From positions 496,001-560,000 of the forward strand of contig NZ_LR215024.1 in the NCBI RefSeq assembly GCF_900660605.1: a stretch of DNA of 64,000 nucleotides, read 5' to 3'. This DNA is from Mycoplasmopsis glycophila (lineage in GTDB: Bacteria; Bacillota_I; Bacilli_A; Mycoplasmatales; Metamycoplasmataceae). Positions 56,088-64,000 of the stretch are shown piece after piece (the first letter of the stretch is position 1; every line of letters starts with the position of its first letter). Below the pieces are notes generated by a model. It was not told where the DNA came from. It did no database searches and saw nothing but the letters and a program-made list of their open reading frames with translations. The position numbers and the translations under genes were made by a program.

Positions 56088-56234
56088 TTAAGAAAAATAC
56101 CACACAAAAACAAAAAACAAAGCAAATAAAAAAACTTTATTTCTTTTGTTCTGCTTATGTTTAGGGTTAAAATAAGAATGAGCGGGGCGTTGTTCTGTTC
56201 TCCGCGTGTGTGAACTTATTTTAATTTTGTTCAT
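56088..56234 (-). CDS. Possible small basic single-TM protein (48 aa)
   Basis: An ORF starting MNKIKISSHTRRTEQR, then Lys/Asn-rich, then a C-terminal TM helix (VFLFALFFVFVWYFS). There is no SD and it overlaps the GC-rich hairpin at 56167-56224, so it may be chance. Low confidence. Confidence 0.25.
   Translation of the reverse strand: MNKIKISSHTRRTEQRPAHSYFNPKHKQNKRNKVFLFALFFVFVWYFS
56167..56224. repeat. Nested hairpin with a GC-rich inner stem
   Basis: A 10-bp outer stem TTAAAATAAG / CTTATTTTAA encloses GCGGGG / CTCCGC. GC blocks like this are rare in this DNA, so the structure is likely functional (RNA element, origin or nick site). Confidence 0.5.
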
Positions 56235-56403
56235 TTAATTGTTATTATTGTTTTATCTTTCAATAAGTTTTATTATCATTCATTAAGCTTTTATAATAAA
56301 GCTTCTCCTTTCTGTACTGGAATTTATTAGATTTCGATCAATTTATATTTATGAAGGACTATTTACCACTTTCTAAATTAATTTATTTTATATAATGATA
56401 ATT

Positions 56404-56430
56404 AACCCCCTTACTATGTAAGGGGGTTTC
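56404..56430. terminator. Strong terminator-like hairpin in the prophage left end
   Basis: AACCCCCTTAC - TAT - GTAAGGGGGTT, perfect 11-bp stem followed by TTTC and T-rich sequence on the plus strand. It shields the genes to the right from outside transcription. Between 56235 and 56403 I see no gene. Confidence 0.75.
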
Positions 56431-56502
56431 TTTATACTTGAAAAAAATTTCTTGACTATTCTTGAAAACTTGTTATGATATTTATGCTTTGAAAATGAGT
56501 TC

Positions 56503-56721
56503 GTGAACAGAACACGAACCAAGTTTATAAATAAAAATGTTAAAGACATCGAACCCTTTAATGTTTTTGTTAACATTTATATATTTTTGTTTATTTCTTT
56601 TATTAGACTTTTGGATTCATATTTTTATATAGCAAAAATAATAAATATTAACACTAACGTTATAGCGGCGTTAGTGTTTTTATTTATTCTTTTGAAGCAT
56701 TTAGGTAGCGTAATGGTATAA
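56503..56721 (+). CDS. Possible small membrane protein (72 aa, GTG start)
   Basis: Hydrophobic ORF (VFVNIYIFLFISFIRLL and VIAALVFLFILLKHLG). It follows TTGAAA..TGATAT promoter-like boxes at 56463-56481, but has no SD and runs across a terminator-like hairpin (ACACTAACG / CGTTAGTGT, 56651-56677, then T-rich). A non-coding RNA of about 190 nt ending at that hairpin is an alternative. Confidence 0.3.
   Translation: MNRTRTKFINKNVKDIEPFNVFVNIYIFLFISFIRLLDSYFYIAKIININTNVIAALVFLFILLKHLGSVMV
56651..56682 (+). terminator. Terminator-like hairpin upstream of the integrase gene
   Basis: ACACTAACG - 9 nt - CGTTAGTGT followed by TTTTATTT. Confidence 0.55.
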
Positions 56722-56771
56722 AAAAAAGCGGTAGCCGCTTCACTAAAATCGAACCATGAGCGACTACCTAA
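56701..56771. other. 71-nt three-tier imperfect palindrome beside the recombinase gene
   Basis: TTAGGTAG..ATGGT..AGCGG-TAG-CCGCT..ACCAT..CTACCTAA: outer 8-bp, middle 5-bp and inner 5-bp stems line up in one rod with unequal internal loops. The inner hairpin plus eight T on the minus strand would also work as a terminator for leftward transcripts. Position 46 nt before the tyrosine recombinase suggests attP or a regulatory leader. Confidence 0.55.
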
Positions 56772-56816
56772 AAATATTTTAACATATAAAAATTATTGAA
56801 CAAAGGAAAAAATAAA

Positions 56817-58004
56817 ATGAAATATATTTATTCGTTAAATCATTATGAACCTAAAGAGTTTGCGGAATTTTATTTATCAAGTCAAGAAGTAAAAAACAAG
56901 GAAACCGCAAGAATGGTAAAGGTAGCATTTAACAAATTCCTTTTACCTGGTTATATTGTTGATATTGATTATATTAACAACGTTAAAACAAATTTAGCTA
57001 ACAAAAATAACCCTAACTATGTTAGAACATTAACAACAATTATAAAAACATTCATTAAGACAATCAACAAGCGTTTTTCAATGAATTTAGCAGAGTGAAA
57101 TATTGAGCTACCTGATAAGATAGACACAATTAAAAAGAGCCTTTCAATCAAGGAACTTGACCAGTTTTTTGAAATTCTTAAAAGCAAAGGAAGTAAGGAA
57201 CTACTCTTTTATATCACTTTCCTTTATCACAATCAAGCAAGAAGCGAAGAGTTCTTTAAAGTGTTTGAAGAAGATAAGTTTTTTTGAATAAATGAAGTAA
57301 GTAGCTACGGGACAATAACAAGAGCAGTAAAGGGCGGAGAAAATAGATACTTTATCATTCCAAAGGAATACGCACAAACATATAAAAAAGAGTATCAATC
57401 ATTAAAGAAAAATAGCAACGATATCGAAGCACTTAAAAGAAAAATGAGAATGCAGCTCGATCGTTTTGCTAAAGCTTTCATTTATACCCTTGAAGATTGA
57501 AACCCTAACAGCAAAATCACAACTCACATATTCAGACACTCAAAAGCTACCAACGCGTATTATCTAGGGGTAGATCCTAATAAAATTAGTGCGAGTTTAG
57601 GACATAGACCAGGAAGCGAGACGGTATTTAACCATTATATTAAAGTCGATCAAACTTATAAGCTTGAAGCTTGAAAAGAGCTTAACGAAGCACCACAAAT
57701 TAAAGAAGTATTAACTAAATCACAAGAACAACACATAAAAGAATTAACGCAAACAATAGAAAGATTTAGCAAAAGAGAAGCGGAAACATTAGAAAGTAAT
57801 AAGTTTCTTAAAAACGAACTTGATAAGTTAAGACAAGAACAAAAAGAGCAAAAGAAGGAAGCGGAGCAACTTTATAAGCTTGTAAGGGACTTAACTAATA
57901 TACTTGAAAATACTTCTGATTATAAACAAATAAAAATTAAAAAGCACCTTGAACGTATACATCAAAAAACTGAAAATATTAAAGCAAGGTCGGAACACTT
58001 TTAA
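56817..58004 (+). CDS. Tyrosine recombinase/integrase with C-terminal coiled coil (395 aa)
   Basis: Core-binding domain at residues 1-95; catalytic residues Arg in HNQARSEEF (~140), HxxR in THIFRHSKATN (~237), His in SLGHRPGSET (~261) and the nucleophile Tyr in FNHYIK (~273). About 110 further residues form a Lys/Glu/Gln coiled coil, which usual integrases lack. SD AAAGGAA. It probably integrates and excises the element. The gene after it starts 20 nt downstream. Confidence 0.92.
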
Positions 58005-58024
58005 AAACAAAGGACGGTAAAAAT

Positions 58025-58360
58025 ATGCTCAAAATGAAAAGATTAGAATGATATAAGGAGCGTTTTAATTTCAATATTAGTAGGTTAATCATTGATATAG
58101 ATAATTTAACATATGCTAACCCGAAAACTATTAACGGACGGGTTACTGTATTAGAAGCACCTTTTTTTAAAAAAGAAGTAGGACAAAAAATTTATGTAGT
58201 TTGTCAGATACTCAAAGAATGAGCGGAAGAAGAAGAGTTAACAGAAACCGAAATAACATTAATTGAAAAATATAAGGGGGAACTGAAAAACATTACAGCA
58301 AACTGCCCGCAACCATACAGGGCGGAAATTGAGCTAGTTTATAAAATGTTTTTCTTTTAA
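58025..58360 (+). CDS. Unknown prophage protein (111 aa)
   Basis: A small soluble protein (RLIIDIDNLTYANPKTINGR, EWAEEEELTETEITLIEKY) with no recognised domain. Two Trp are TGA. It sits between int and the next small gene with 20- and 2-nt gaps, so it is part of the early operon. Confidence 0.75.
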
Positions 58361-58362
58361 TT

Positions 58363-58809
58363 ATGAAATTAGCTACAAAAAAATTATCTACGAATAAATT
58401 AGCTACGAATAAATTAAACAAGTTAAACGAAGAGATAAGAACACTTAAAAACATAGCTTGAAAAATAGAACATAAGAACAAGAAAAAGCAAGAGTATAAC
58501 GCTCCCGACGACTTTGCTAGTCCGGAGTTTAAAGAAATATTAATTCGTTTAAGCTTTTTAAAAGATTTAAGGGAGTTTGACACTGATAGCGATGCGTATA
58601 CTTTTATTAATGCTTGATATATCAATTACCAGACATTATTTCAAATAATGGCCAAGTTTAATAGTATTTCAATACTAATGGAGAACAAAGAGACAAACGC
58701 AGAACTTGAAGACGATAAAAAATTTCTTTTATGAAGTCTTAAACTCATTGAAAAAACTTTATTAAAACATACACAATATTTAAAACTATTTAACAATTTT
58801 AAAAATTAA
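58363..58809 (+). CDS. Unknown prophage protein with N-terminal repeats (148 aa)
   Basis: It begins with a short internal repeat (KLATKKLSTNKLATNKLNKL) and continues as a charged helical protein. There is no TM helix. It starts 2 nt after the previous stop. No family recognised. Confidence 0.75.
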
Positions 58810-58819
58810 GGGGTACATC

Positions 58820-58939
58820 ATGACAAGAGCAGAAAAAGAATTAATTTTAGCAAAAGTAGAACAAATTAAAAGAGAATTTCAAAAATATAAATATTATTCA
58901 CTATACAAATTAGCTAAAGAAAGAGATAAACAAAAATAA
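58820..58939 (+). CDS. Small basic prophage protein (39 aa)
   Basis: MTRAEKELILAKVEQIKREF followed by Lys/Tyr-rich sequence. AAGGGG stands 6 nt before the ATG, and the stop overlaps the next ATG (TAATG), which supports real translation. Confidence 0.65.
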   Translation: MTRAEKELILAKVEQIKREFQKYKYYSLYKLAKERDKQK

Positions 58940-59559
58940 TGTCTAAAAATTCATTTTTAACAAAGGAAAAGCTTTCTTTTGTAGACGTTACTATTGGAAA
59001 GCTTAAAAAGGAATATATAAAGAAATATAAGCACTTATTATATGAAATATACGGGTATATTTGGGGAGTTGAAGCATATCACCACAGTCACGATATAGTT
59101 AGATATGACTTTAAATATAGCAGCATAATAAAACAAAAGATTTCGACGGAGTTAGAAATAAGACAAATGATTTTTGACGAAACACAAGACCAGAGCGAGA
59201 GAATGAAAAAATATATTGAATGAGCTGCGGGAGCACATTTCAATACAGTAATTCCAGAAACTCCGGGGTGACAAATTAGGTTCTACCATATTTGAACACC
59301 CGAAGAACTTGAACGTCTTAAAATGAATTTAATTCTTATATTATTCGGGCTTAAGAAAGACGAAAGGGAACATCTTAATATTTATATGATACCTTGGTTC
59401 TTTCTTGAAAGAATAAGAGAGATACTCCACAATTCAAAAACGCCGGAGAATGCTCAAAAACTCGTCATAGAGCTATTCAAAACAACAAGAATAGAGAAAG
59501 TTATAACACAAGACGATTTCGAGAGTTTAAAAGCGCTTATAAAGACATTTATAAAGTAA
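58939..59559 (+). CDS. Unknown prophage protein (206 aa)
   Basis: Soluble, aromatic-rich: VEAYHHSHDIVRYDF, HFNTVIPETPGWQIRFYHIW and a C-terminal helical part. The His/Asp-rich HHSHD could bind metal, but no family is recognised. Translationally coupled to the 39-aa ORF. Confidence 0.78.
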
Positions 59560-59560
59560 T

Positions 59561-60046
59561 ATGAAAAAAATAAAGTTTCCAAATTTAAACGAATTAGGTT
59601 TATCAGTTAAAAACATACTCTGGGAAAATGACTTCAAGAGTATTGACGAATTTAAAGCATATAAAAACAGTTTAATAATAAATAAACTTTATGAATGAAA
59701 CCAAAAGAGAAAGACCATTCAAGCAGAACAATTCAAGGAATATTGCGACTATGTTTTTAAAATATGATTTGAAAACTACCAAAGGGAGAAGCAAGTAAAA
59801 ACATTAATTGAAAAAAATAGCTCCTTAATGGTTAGGGTCTCGAATGATTGAGAAGATGCCGTAAAGGGCGTTGATTTGGTTGCTTATAATGAAAATGAAT
59901 TATACTTCATTCAAGTAAAACCAAACGCTAACGCGCTCAATATATGAGATACTAAAACATTTGTTGAATATTCCAAAGAAAGAAAAGCAAAAGCAATTTG
60001 CTTATATTTAGAAAATGGTAAATGAATAATGAAAAGACCGGGTTAA
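59561..60046 (+). CDS. Putative PD-(D/E)XK-type nuclease-like prophage protein (161 aa)
   Basis: The second half reads VSNDWEDAVKGVDLVAYNENELYFIQVKPNANAL-like: an Asp in KGVDLVA followed by beta-strand and QVK fits the D..(E/Q)xK core of PD-(D/E)XK nucleases (strand pair, catalytic Asp then QxK). The first half is helical. Such small enzymes occur in phages as resolving or restriction-type nucleases. Last gene of the rightward operon, ended by a strong terminator. Confidence 0.65.
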
Positions 60047-60060
60047 TTTACCCGGTCTTA
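60034..60060. terminator. Bidirectional terminator between the two prophage modules
   Basis: AAGACCGGGT - TAATTT - ACCCGGTCTT, perfect 10-bp stem overlapping the end of the nuclease-like gene, with T-rich sequence to its right and TTTTC to its left. Confidence 0.85.
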
Positions 60061-60079
60061 TTTTTGTGTTTGCTTTTGA

Positions 60080-60391
60080 TTATTTGCCTAATAACCTTTT
60101 TATATTGTTTTTTTTGGCGTCGTCTATTTCTGTGCTTTCGATATAGAACAGAAAAGCCGTGTCTCCCTTTCGTTGTTGATCTTCTATCTCTTGAATGCTC
60201 TTTTTCATTTCGCGTAGCTCTTGAAGCACTCAATCAAGTTTTTCGTTTGTCTGGTTATTGATGTTTATGTTATTGCTATTTTTGTTGTTAGGTTCCTTTT
60301 TAGAATTAATAAGTCACTTGATAGTAAAAAACAAAATTACACAAAGCGCACCCACGCCCCCGCTAGCTAATATTCTAATTGCTTCGTTCAT
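60080..60391 (-). CDS. Holin-like prophage protein (103 aa)
   Basis: A single N-terminal TM helix (ILASGGVGALCVILFFTIKWL) followed by an Asn-rich linker and a charged coiled-coil tail (LQELREMKKSIQEIEDQQRK). Size, topology and place at the end of the late module fit a holin or holin-like protein; mycoplasmas have no wall, so no endolysin is expected. Starts 3 nt after the tail-fibre gene stop. Confidence 0.65.
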
Positions 60392-60394
60392 TTT

Positions 60395-63031
60395 CTAATT
60401 CTCCGGTTCGTCATCGACGCTAGGAGCATCTAAAAGATCTAAACGGCTTTGAATTAATTGAACAGCCTTAACTAAATCGTCTCAGTTATCTATTATTCTC
60501 TCGTCAGTTGGTTTTTTAGACTCTAGCTTGGTTACTTTTTCTTTTAGTTCAGTGAAATCTCTATTTAATTCTTGAAGTTTATTTTTAATTGTTTCAACTT
60601 TACTATCAACATATTTTTTATTTGTAGCATCCTTATCTGCACTAGGGTCAGCTAAATTGTAAAGTTTATGATTGTTAGCATTAAGATCTCACGGTAGATT
60701 TAGTTCTCAAAAACTTTGACGATTTTTACTAAACCAAACAAGATAAAAATTCCTTTCATCCTTAATTCCAAAAATATTGTTTCTCGCCTCTAAGGCAATA
60801 TGTTTACCGCTACCTGCATTAAATTTTAATACGCTATTACTGTTGTCTCCATTACCTGGTACAATATTTCAGTTTGAAATACTTCTAGATGTAGCATTGT
60901 AATTTGATGTAGTGAAAATATGACGTTTATTATCATTTAATCAATTAAGGTTTGATTGAGCGGTTGAATTAAATACTTCACCAATGTTTAAATTTTCGAG
61001 TGCTAAAACCCTTTCATTCGTTTTCCCTAAATTCGTCGCAACTTCTAGGGCTTTCTCTTTTGCTTGTTTTGATGCCTCTTGTGCTGTGCTTATTGTTGTT
61101 TGCTTTTCTAATAGGTCATTTTTAACATTTTCAAATTCTTCTGAGTATGTTATAAGTCTATTTTCTAAATTATCAATCTTTCTAGCTTTTCCCGCAATAA
61201 GTTCCAAGGCTTTATCTTCAATTTCTGTTTTAGCTTCGTTAATACGTTCGTCTAGTAAACTGTTAAATGTCTCCCTGTTAGCTAATTGGGATTTAATACG
61301 TTCGAGATCTTCCTTAATTGCCGTTAAATCTTCGTCACTTGTACCTTCACCGCCAGAACTATTGTTTTGTTTTAATGAAGCAACATCACGCGAAACGCTT
61401 GCTATCATTTGAGTAAGTTGTTCGTAATTTGTATTTATCTCGTTTGTATTATTTTGAATTAATTGCCTTAAGGTTTGTCCTTGTGATTGTATTAATTCAA
61501 AATTTGAAACGTTAGCACCTTTCTCGGTTTCTATCTTTTCAGTATTTGAGCTAATTAAGTTTTTTAATTCTTCTTCCTTTTTCTTAAGTGCTTCAAATTG
61601 AACCTTAATCTCCCCGACTTTTTCATAAACTTTATAAACTTCTGCGGCTTGTTTGGTTTGTTCCGCATCTTGTTTTAATTTGTCTTCTTGGAGCTTTGTA
61701 ACTTTGGTATTTAAGTTATCGAATAAACTTTCTAGCCCTTGGGTTTTTGCTTTATATTCGTCCATTCCCGAAGCTTTAACTCTTATATCTTGAAATGATG
61801 TCTCTAATGATTGAACTTTATTTTTGAAATCATTAAGTGAAAGATTATCAATTTGAACAGTTCGAACAATCTTAACAAGGTTATCAAATTTCTCGTATAT
61901 TCTAAAGCTTGTTAAATCTTGATTTAATTTCACTCCTAGATTTTCCCAGTCACTATTTATTAAAATTATCATAGCTTCTGGATTGACTAATTGCTCTGTA
62001 AATAAAAAGTCCCTAGGGTCTCCGAATACGGTCATACTTGAAGGTATTAATTTTTGTCTTTGAGACATACCTGGAATTTGTCCGGAAATTAAACGATAAT
62101 TGAGCTCGTTAAAAATTGCTTTTCTAAACTCTTCATATCTTTCCCTAGAAGCTACATCAATAAAGTCGGAAACATTATTTTTTAATAATATTCTTAATGC
62201 TCTCGGCTTATTGTTTACAAGTATATTACAAGCAGAGTAACAGCTGTAAATAAGAGCGTTATAAACATCGTCACCAGTAAGGTTAGCCAAGGCTTTAGAG
62301 ATCCGTTCTGGCGCGCTAAATCTCCCAGTAATGTTTTCCGGGCTTCTTCTAAAGTCTTCAAGGCTAATTCGTCAGAAATTGATAACTTCTTCCCTGGTTT
62401 CGTATTCTCCGTCTTGTTCTCGGGGTAACTCCGTATATGTTCTTGTTCCTGTATAAACAGGAGTTCCTGGCTGCCTGTTTAAATCGGTTGTATCATAATC
62501 ATTTTTATCGCTTGGAATTCAACGCTCTCCAAAAGTTATACCGTGTAAAATTCCTTTGCTTTCTAAAATATTTTGTAGAATTCCCCACCTGTCACTATTT
62601 TCGTAATATCCCCCTGATCTTTCGGCTACATTCACAAAATATTTAATGCTTCCGCCACCAAAACCAGATGTCATTGATTGAAAGCTTGGGTGGTCTCTGT
62701 CAATTCCTAATTGTTCCATTTTTCAATCAACATAAGCAATAAAATATTTATTGATATTATCAGCTCAATAATTTTTTTCTTGCTCTGTAAACATAGAAGT
62801 ATCTTTTAAAAGTCACTCCCTTAATTCTCCTGTTATATCTAGCCCGTATTCTTCCTTTAGGTTTTCAATTAAATACTCTTTAAAACGGTTAACAGTAAAT
62901 ATGGTTCAAATTGTTTTATATGCTTTTTCAATTTTGGAATTGTCATTTAAAAGAACATCCCTTTCTCAAGTTGGTAAAACCATAGTAGTAGATGATGGTG
63001 TACTTATATTTGCTGTGCTTGATGTTGACAT
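60395..63031 (-). CDS. Tail-fibre-like structural protein with central coiled coil (878 aa)
   Basis: Read through TGA codons, the frame runs from ATG 63031 (AGGAG 9 nt upstream) to TAG 60395. Residues ~1-340 are a globular domain with SMTSGFGGGSIKYFVNVA; ~350-680 are coiled coil; ~700-800 form a beta-rich part; and NLADPSADKDATNKKYVDSK (~810-830) closely matches the short motif that ends many phage tail-fibre and receptor-binding domains. A final coiled coil and acidic tail follow. This is the best evidence that the element is a tailed prophage. Confidence 0.8.
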
Positions 63032-63036
63032 AATTT

Positions 63037-64000
63037 TTATCTCCTTTTAGGTCTTTTAACTCTGTAAATCGCTTGGCTCGTATGAATGTGACTTTTAGCA
63101 CTTTGAACATTAGGAGCAAACCCTAAAGTTAAGCCACTTTCTCCATTTTGAACGTAAGCGATTTTTTGCGTTTTGTTTGTTCTGTGTTTTCTAATTTTGT
63201 CCGTAATTTGTTGATCGTTTTTCAATTGCTCCATATATTCATTCGCATATTCATTTAAACGAAAACGTCTTCATTCGTCCGAGTTTTTAAACTCGTCTAA
63301 ATTCTTAAAACTAATTTTGCTTAAATCTCTTAACCCTTTACCTAACTCTCAACCCCAAGCAATTTTATCAAGGTAATACCTTCCCTTACTTGGGGCGTAA
63401 ATAAATTCATAAAAGTCCTTCAATGGTAAAACAAGTTGAAGGGGTCTTTTACCTTTTGGGTTATCTAATGTGCTTGTCGCTTCTCTTTTGAAATATAAGA
63501 AAAAAGTAATCATTTGGTTTTGTACTCAATATTCTGGGTTTTCTACCCTTACCCCACTTATTCAGGAACTTAAAAAGTAAATTTGCCCTTTATTGTATTT
63601 GTGTAATGCTTGGGCATATCTTTCGGCTGTATGAGCTTTTAAAAGCCCTTGATTAATTAATTTCTTATTTACCTTTTCCCAGTGCTCAACTGCTATTTTG
63701 TCAATACGTTTAGCAATTTGCTTTTTACTCATTTCTAACAATTTGCTTTGGCCTTTCATAATTAAACTTAAAGGGTTCTTAATAATTTCGTAAACTTCCT
63801 TACCCTTGCTAATTATTTGGCCTGCGCTGTTAATACCTAAATTTTTAAGCTTATTAACAACTTGATTATTTGATTTAAAAGTTTTCTTAAAAAGAATGTC
63901 CGCAACCTTGGCCACCTTTTCACTAAAACCGCTTTTGATAAATGAAATTGCTTGCTTTGAAATAGCAAAAGTTCTTGAAACTTTCGAAAGTGCTTTAATT
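63037..64000 (-). CDS. Prophage late protein, C-terminal 320 residues (start outside window)
   Basis: The frame enters from the right edge and ends at TAA 63037, 5 nt before the tail-fibre ATG, whose SD overlaps its last codons. The visible part starts with amphipathic helices (KALSKVSRTFAISKQAISFIKSG), then KNPLSLIMKGQSKLLEMSKKQ, an aromatic Trp-rich middle (NPEYWVQNQMITFFLYFKRE) and a basic C-terminus (YRVKRPKRR). No family recognised; virion or tail protein by position. Confidence 0.75.

Larger units (their letters stand above)
55690..64000. mobile_element. Prophage-like element, left part (continues past the window)
   Basis: From here on there are a palindrome-rich non-coding end, a tyrosine recombinase, tightly packed small unknown genes, a facing late module with a holin-like and a tail-fibre-like gene, and no housekeeping genes. 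TGA=Trp is still used, so it is adapted to this host. A 12-bp inverted pair (ACACATAAACCC at 55704-55715 and GGGTTTATGTGT at 55838-55849) may mark the left edge. Boundaries are inferred; an integrative conjugative element is less likely because of the tail-type protein. Confidence 0.7.

Noticed and set aside
56701-56771. Resemblance to a tRNA (GGTTCGATT on the minus strand)
   Set aside because: No acceptor, D-arm or anticodon arm can be formed; the fold is a rod with three collinear stems.
60022-60261. Plus-strand ORF rich in Leu, Cys and Phe after the nuclease-like gene
   Set aside because: It crosses the bidirectional terminator and opposes the holin-like gene; no SD.

Overview
The window comes from a mycoplasma (Mollicutes). 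The DNA is strongly AT-rich, and UGA must be read as tryptophan: nearly every real gene contains in-frame TGA codons, often at positions where Trp is conserved. All coordinates below were assembled with UGA=Trp, so many genes are longer than a standard-code reading would show. Gene content (rpsF-ssb-rpsR, rpsB-tsf, GdpP-like phosphodiesterase, YebC, RlmH/MnmG, Era/Cdd/YbeY, an IS1634-type element, large coiled-coil surface proteins) fits the hominis/bovis-type mycoplasmas; I do not name a species.

Layout. 1-3722: 3' part of a very large surface-type protein. 3867-6082: an IS1634-family element (1868 bp, 17-bp perfect inverted repeats) inside a 174-bp perfect target duplication. 5955-12748 (minus): two giant coiled-coil, membrane-anchored proteins (1118 and 1137 aa) in one operon. 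12886-14322: a 6-phospho-beta-glucosidase. 14443-17756 (minus): tsf, rpsB with a structured leader, a membrane protein and a HAD phosphatase. 17833-19213: three coupled small 2-TM proteins. 19274-20023: two tandem units that look like an undescribed type I toxin-antitoxin (hydrophobic peptide plus antisense RNA) system. 20489-31110 (minus): housekeeping genes (CorC-like, dnaB, rplI, GdpP-like, ZIP, yebC, nadE, rpsT, rpsR, ssb, rpsF). 31363-33219: topA. 33340-37000 (minus): a heterodimeric-type ABC exporter pair. 37211-41306 (minus): rlmH, mnmG, era, cdd, ybeY. 41327-43758 (minus): a C39-peptidase ABC exporter with a small membrane partner. 43876-52851 (plus): rpiB, a membrane nuclease, cardiolipin synthase, glycosyltransferase, RDD protein, UvrD/PcrA helicase and an unknown 549-aa protein. 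52934-55016: an intact IS3-family element, msrC, and a decayed IS3 end. 55062-55592: a membrane protein behind a (TA)16 tract. From about 55690 to the window end: a prophage-like element with a palindrome-rich left end, tyrosine recombinase, small early genes, a PD-(D/E)XK-type protein, and a leftward late module including an 878-aa tail-fibre-like protein.

Most interesting signal. At 19274-20023 two tandem paralogous units each contain: a minus-strand mRNA encoding a 22-residue all-hydrophobic peptide whose sequence is preserved by mostly synonymous changes; a short plus-strand RNA converging on it and sharing a bidirectional terminator; a direct repeat that lets the short RNA pair with the ribosome-binding site and AUG of the peptide mRNA leader, where the pairing sequence differs between the units but changes together on both RNAs; and a 3' UTR segment able to fold back on the leader Shine-Dalgarno. 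This is the logic of Fst/par and hok/Sok systems. The peptide promoters carry an element (GTTCTTTTT, 22 nt, TATCTAC) found with identical spacing in front of only two other transcription units here: the giant coiled-coil operon and the C39-peptidase exporter. That suggests a shared regulon.
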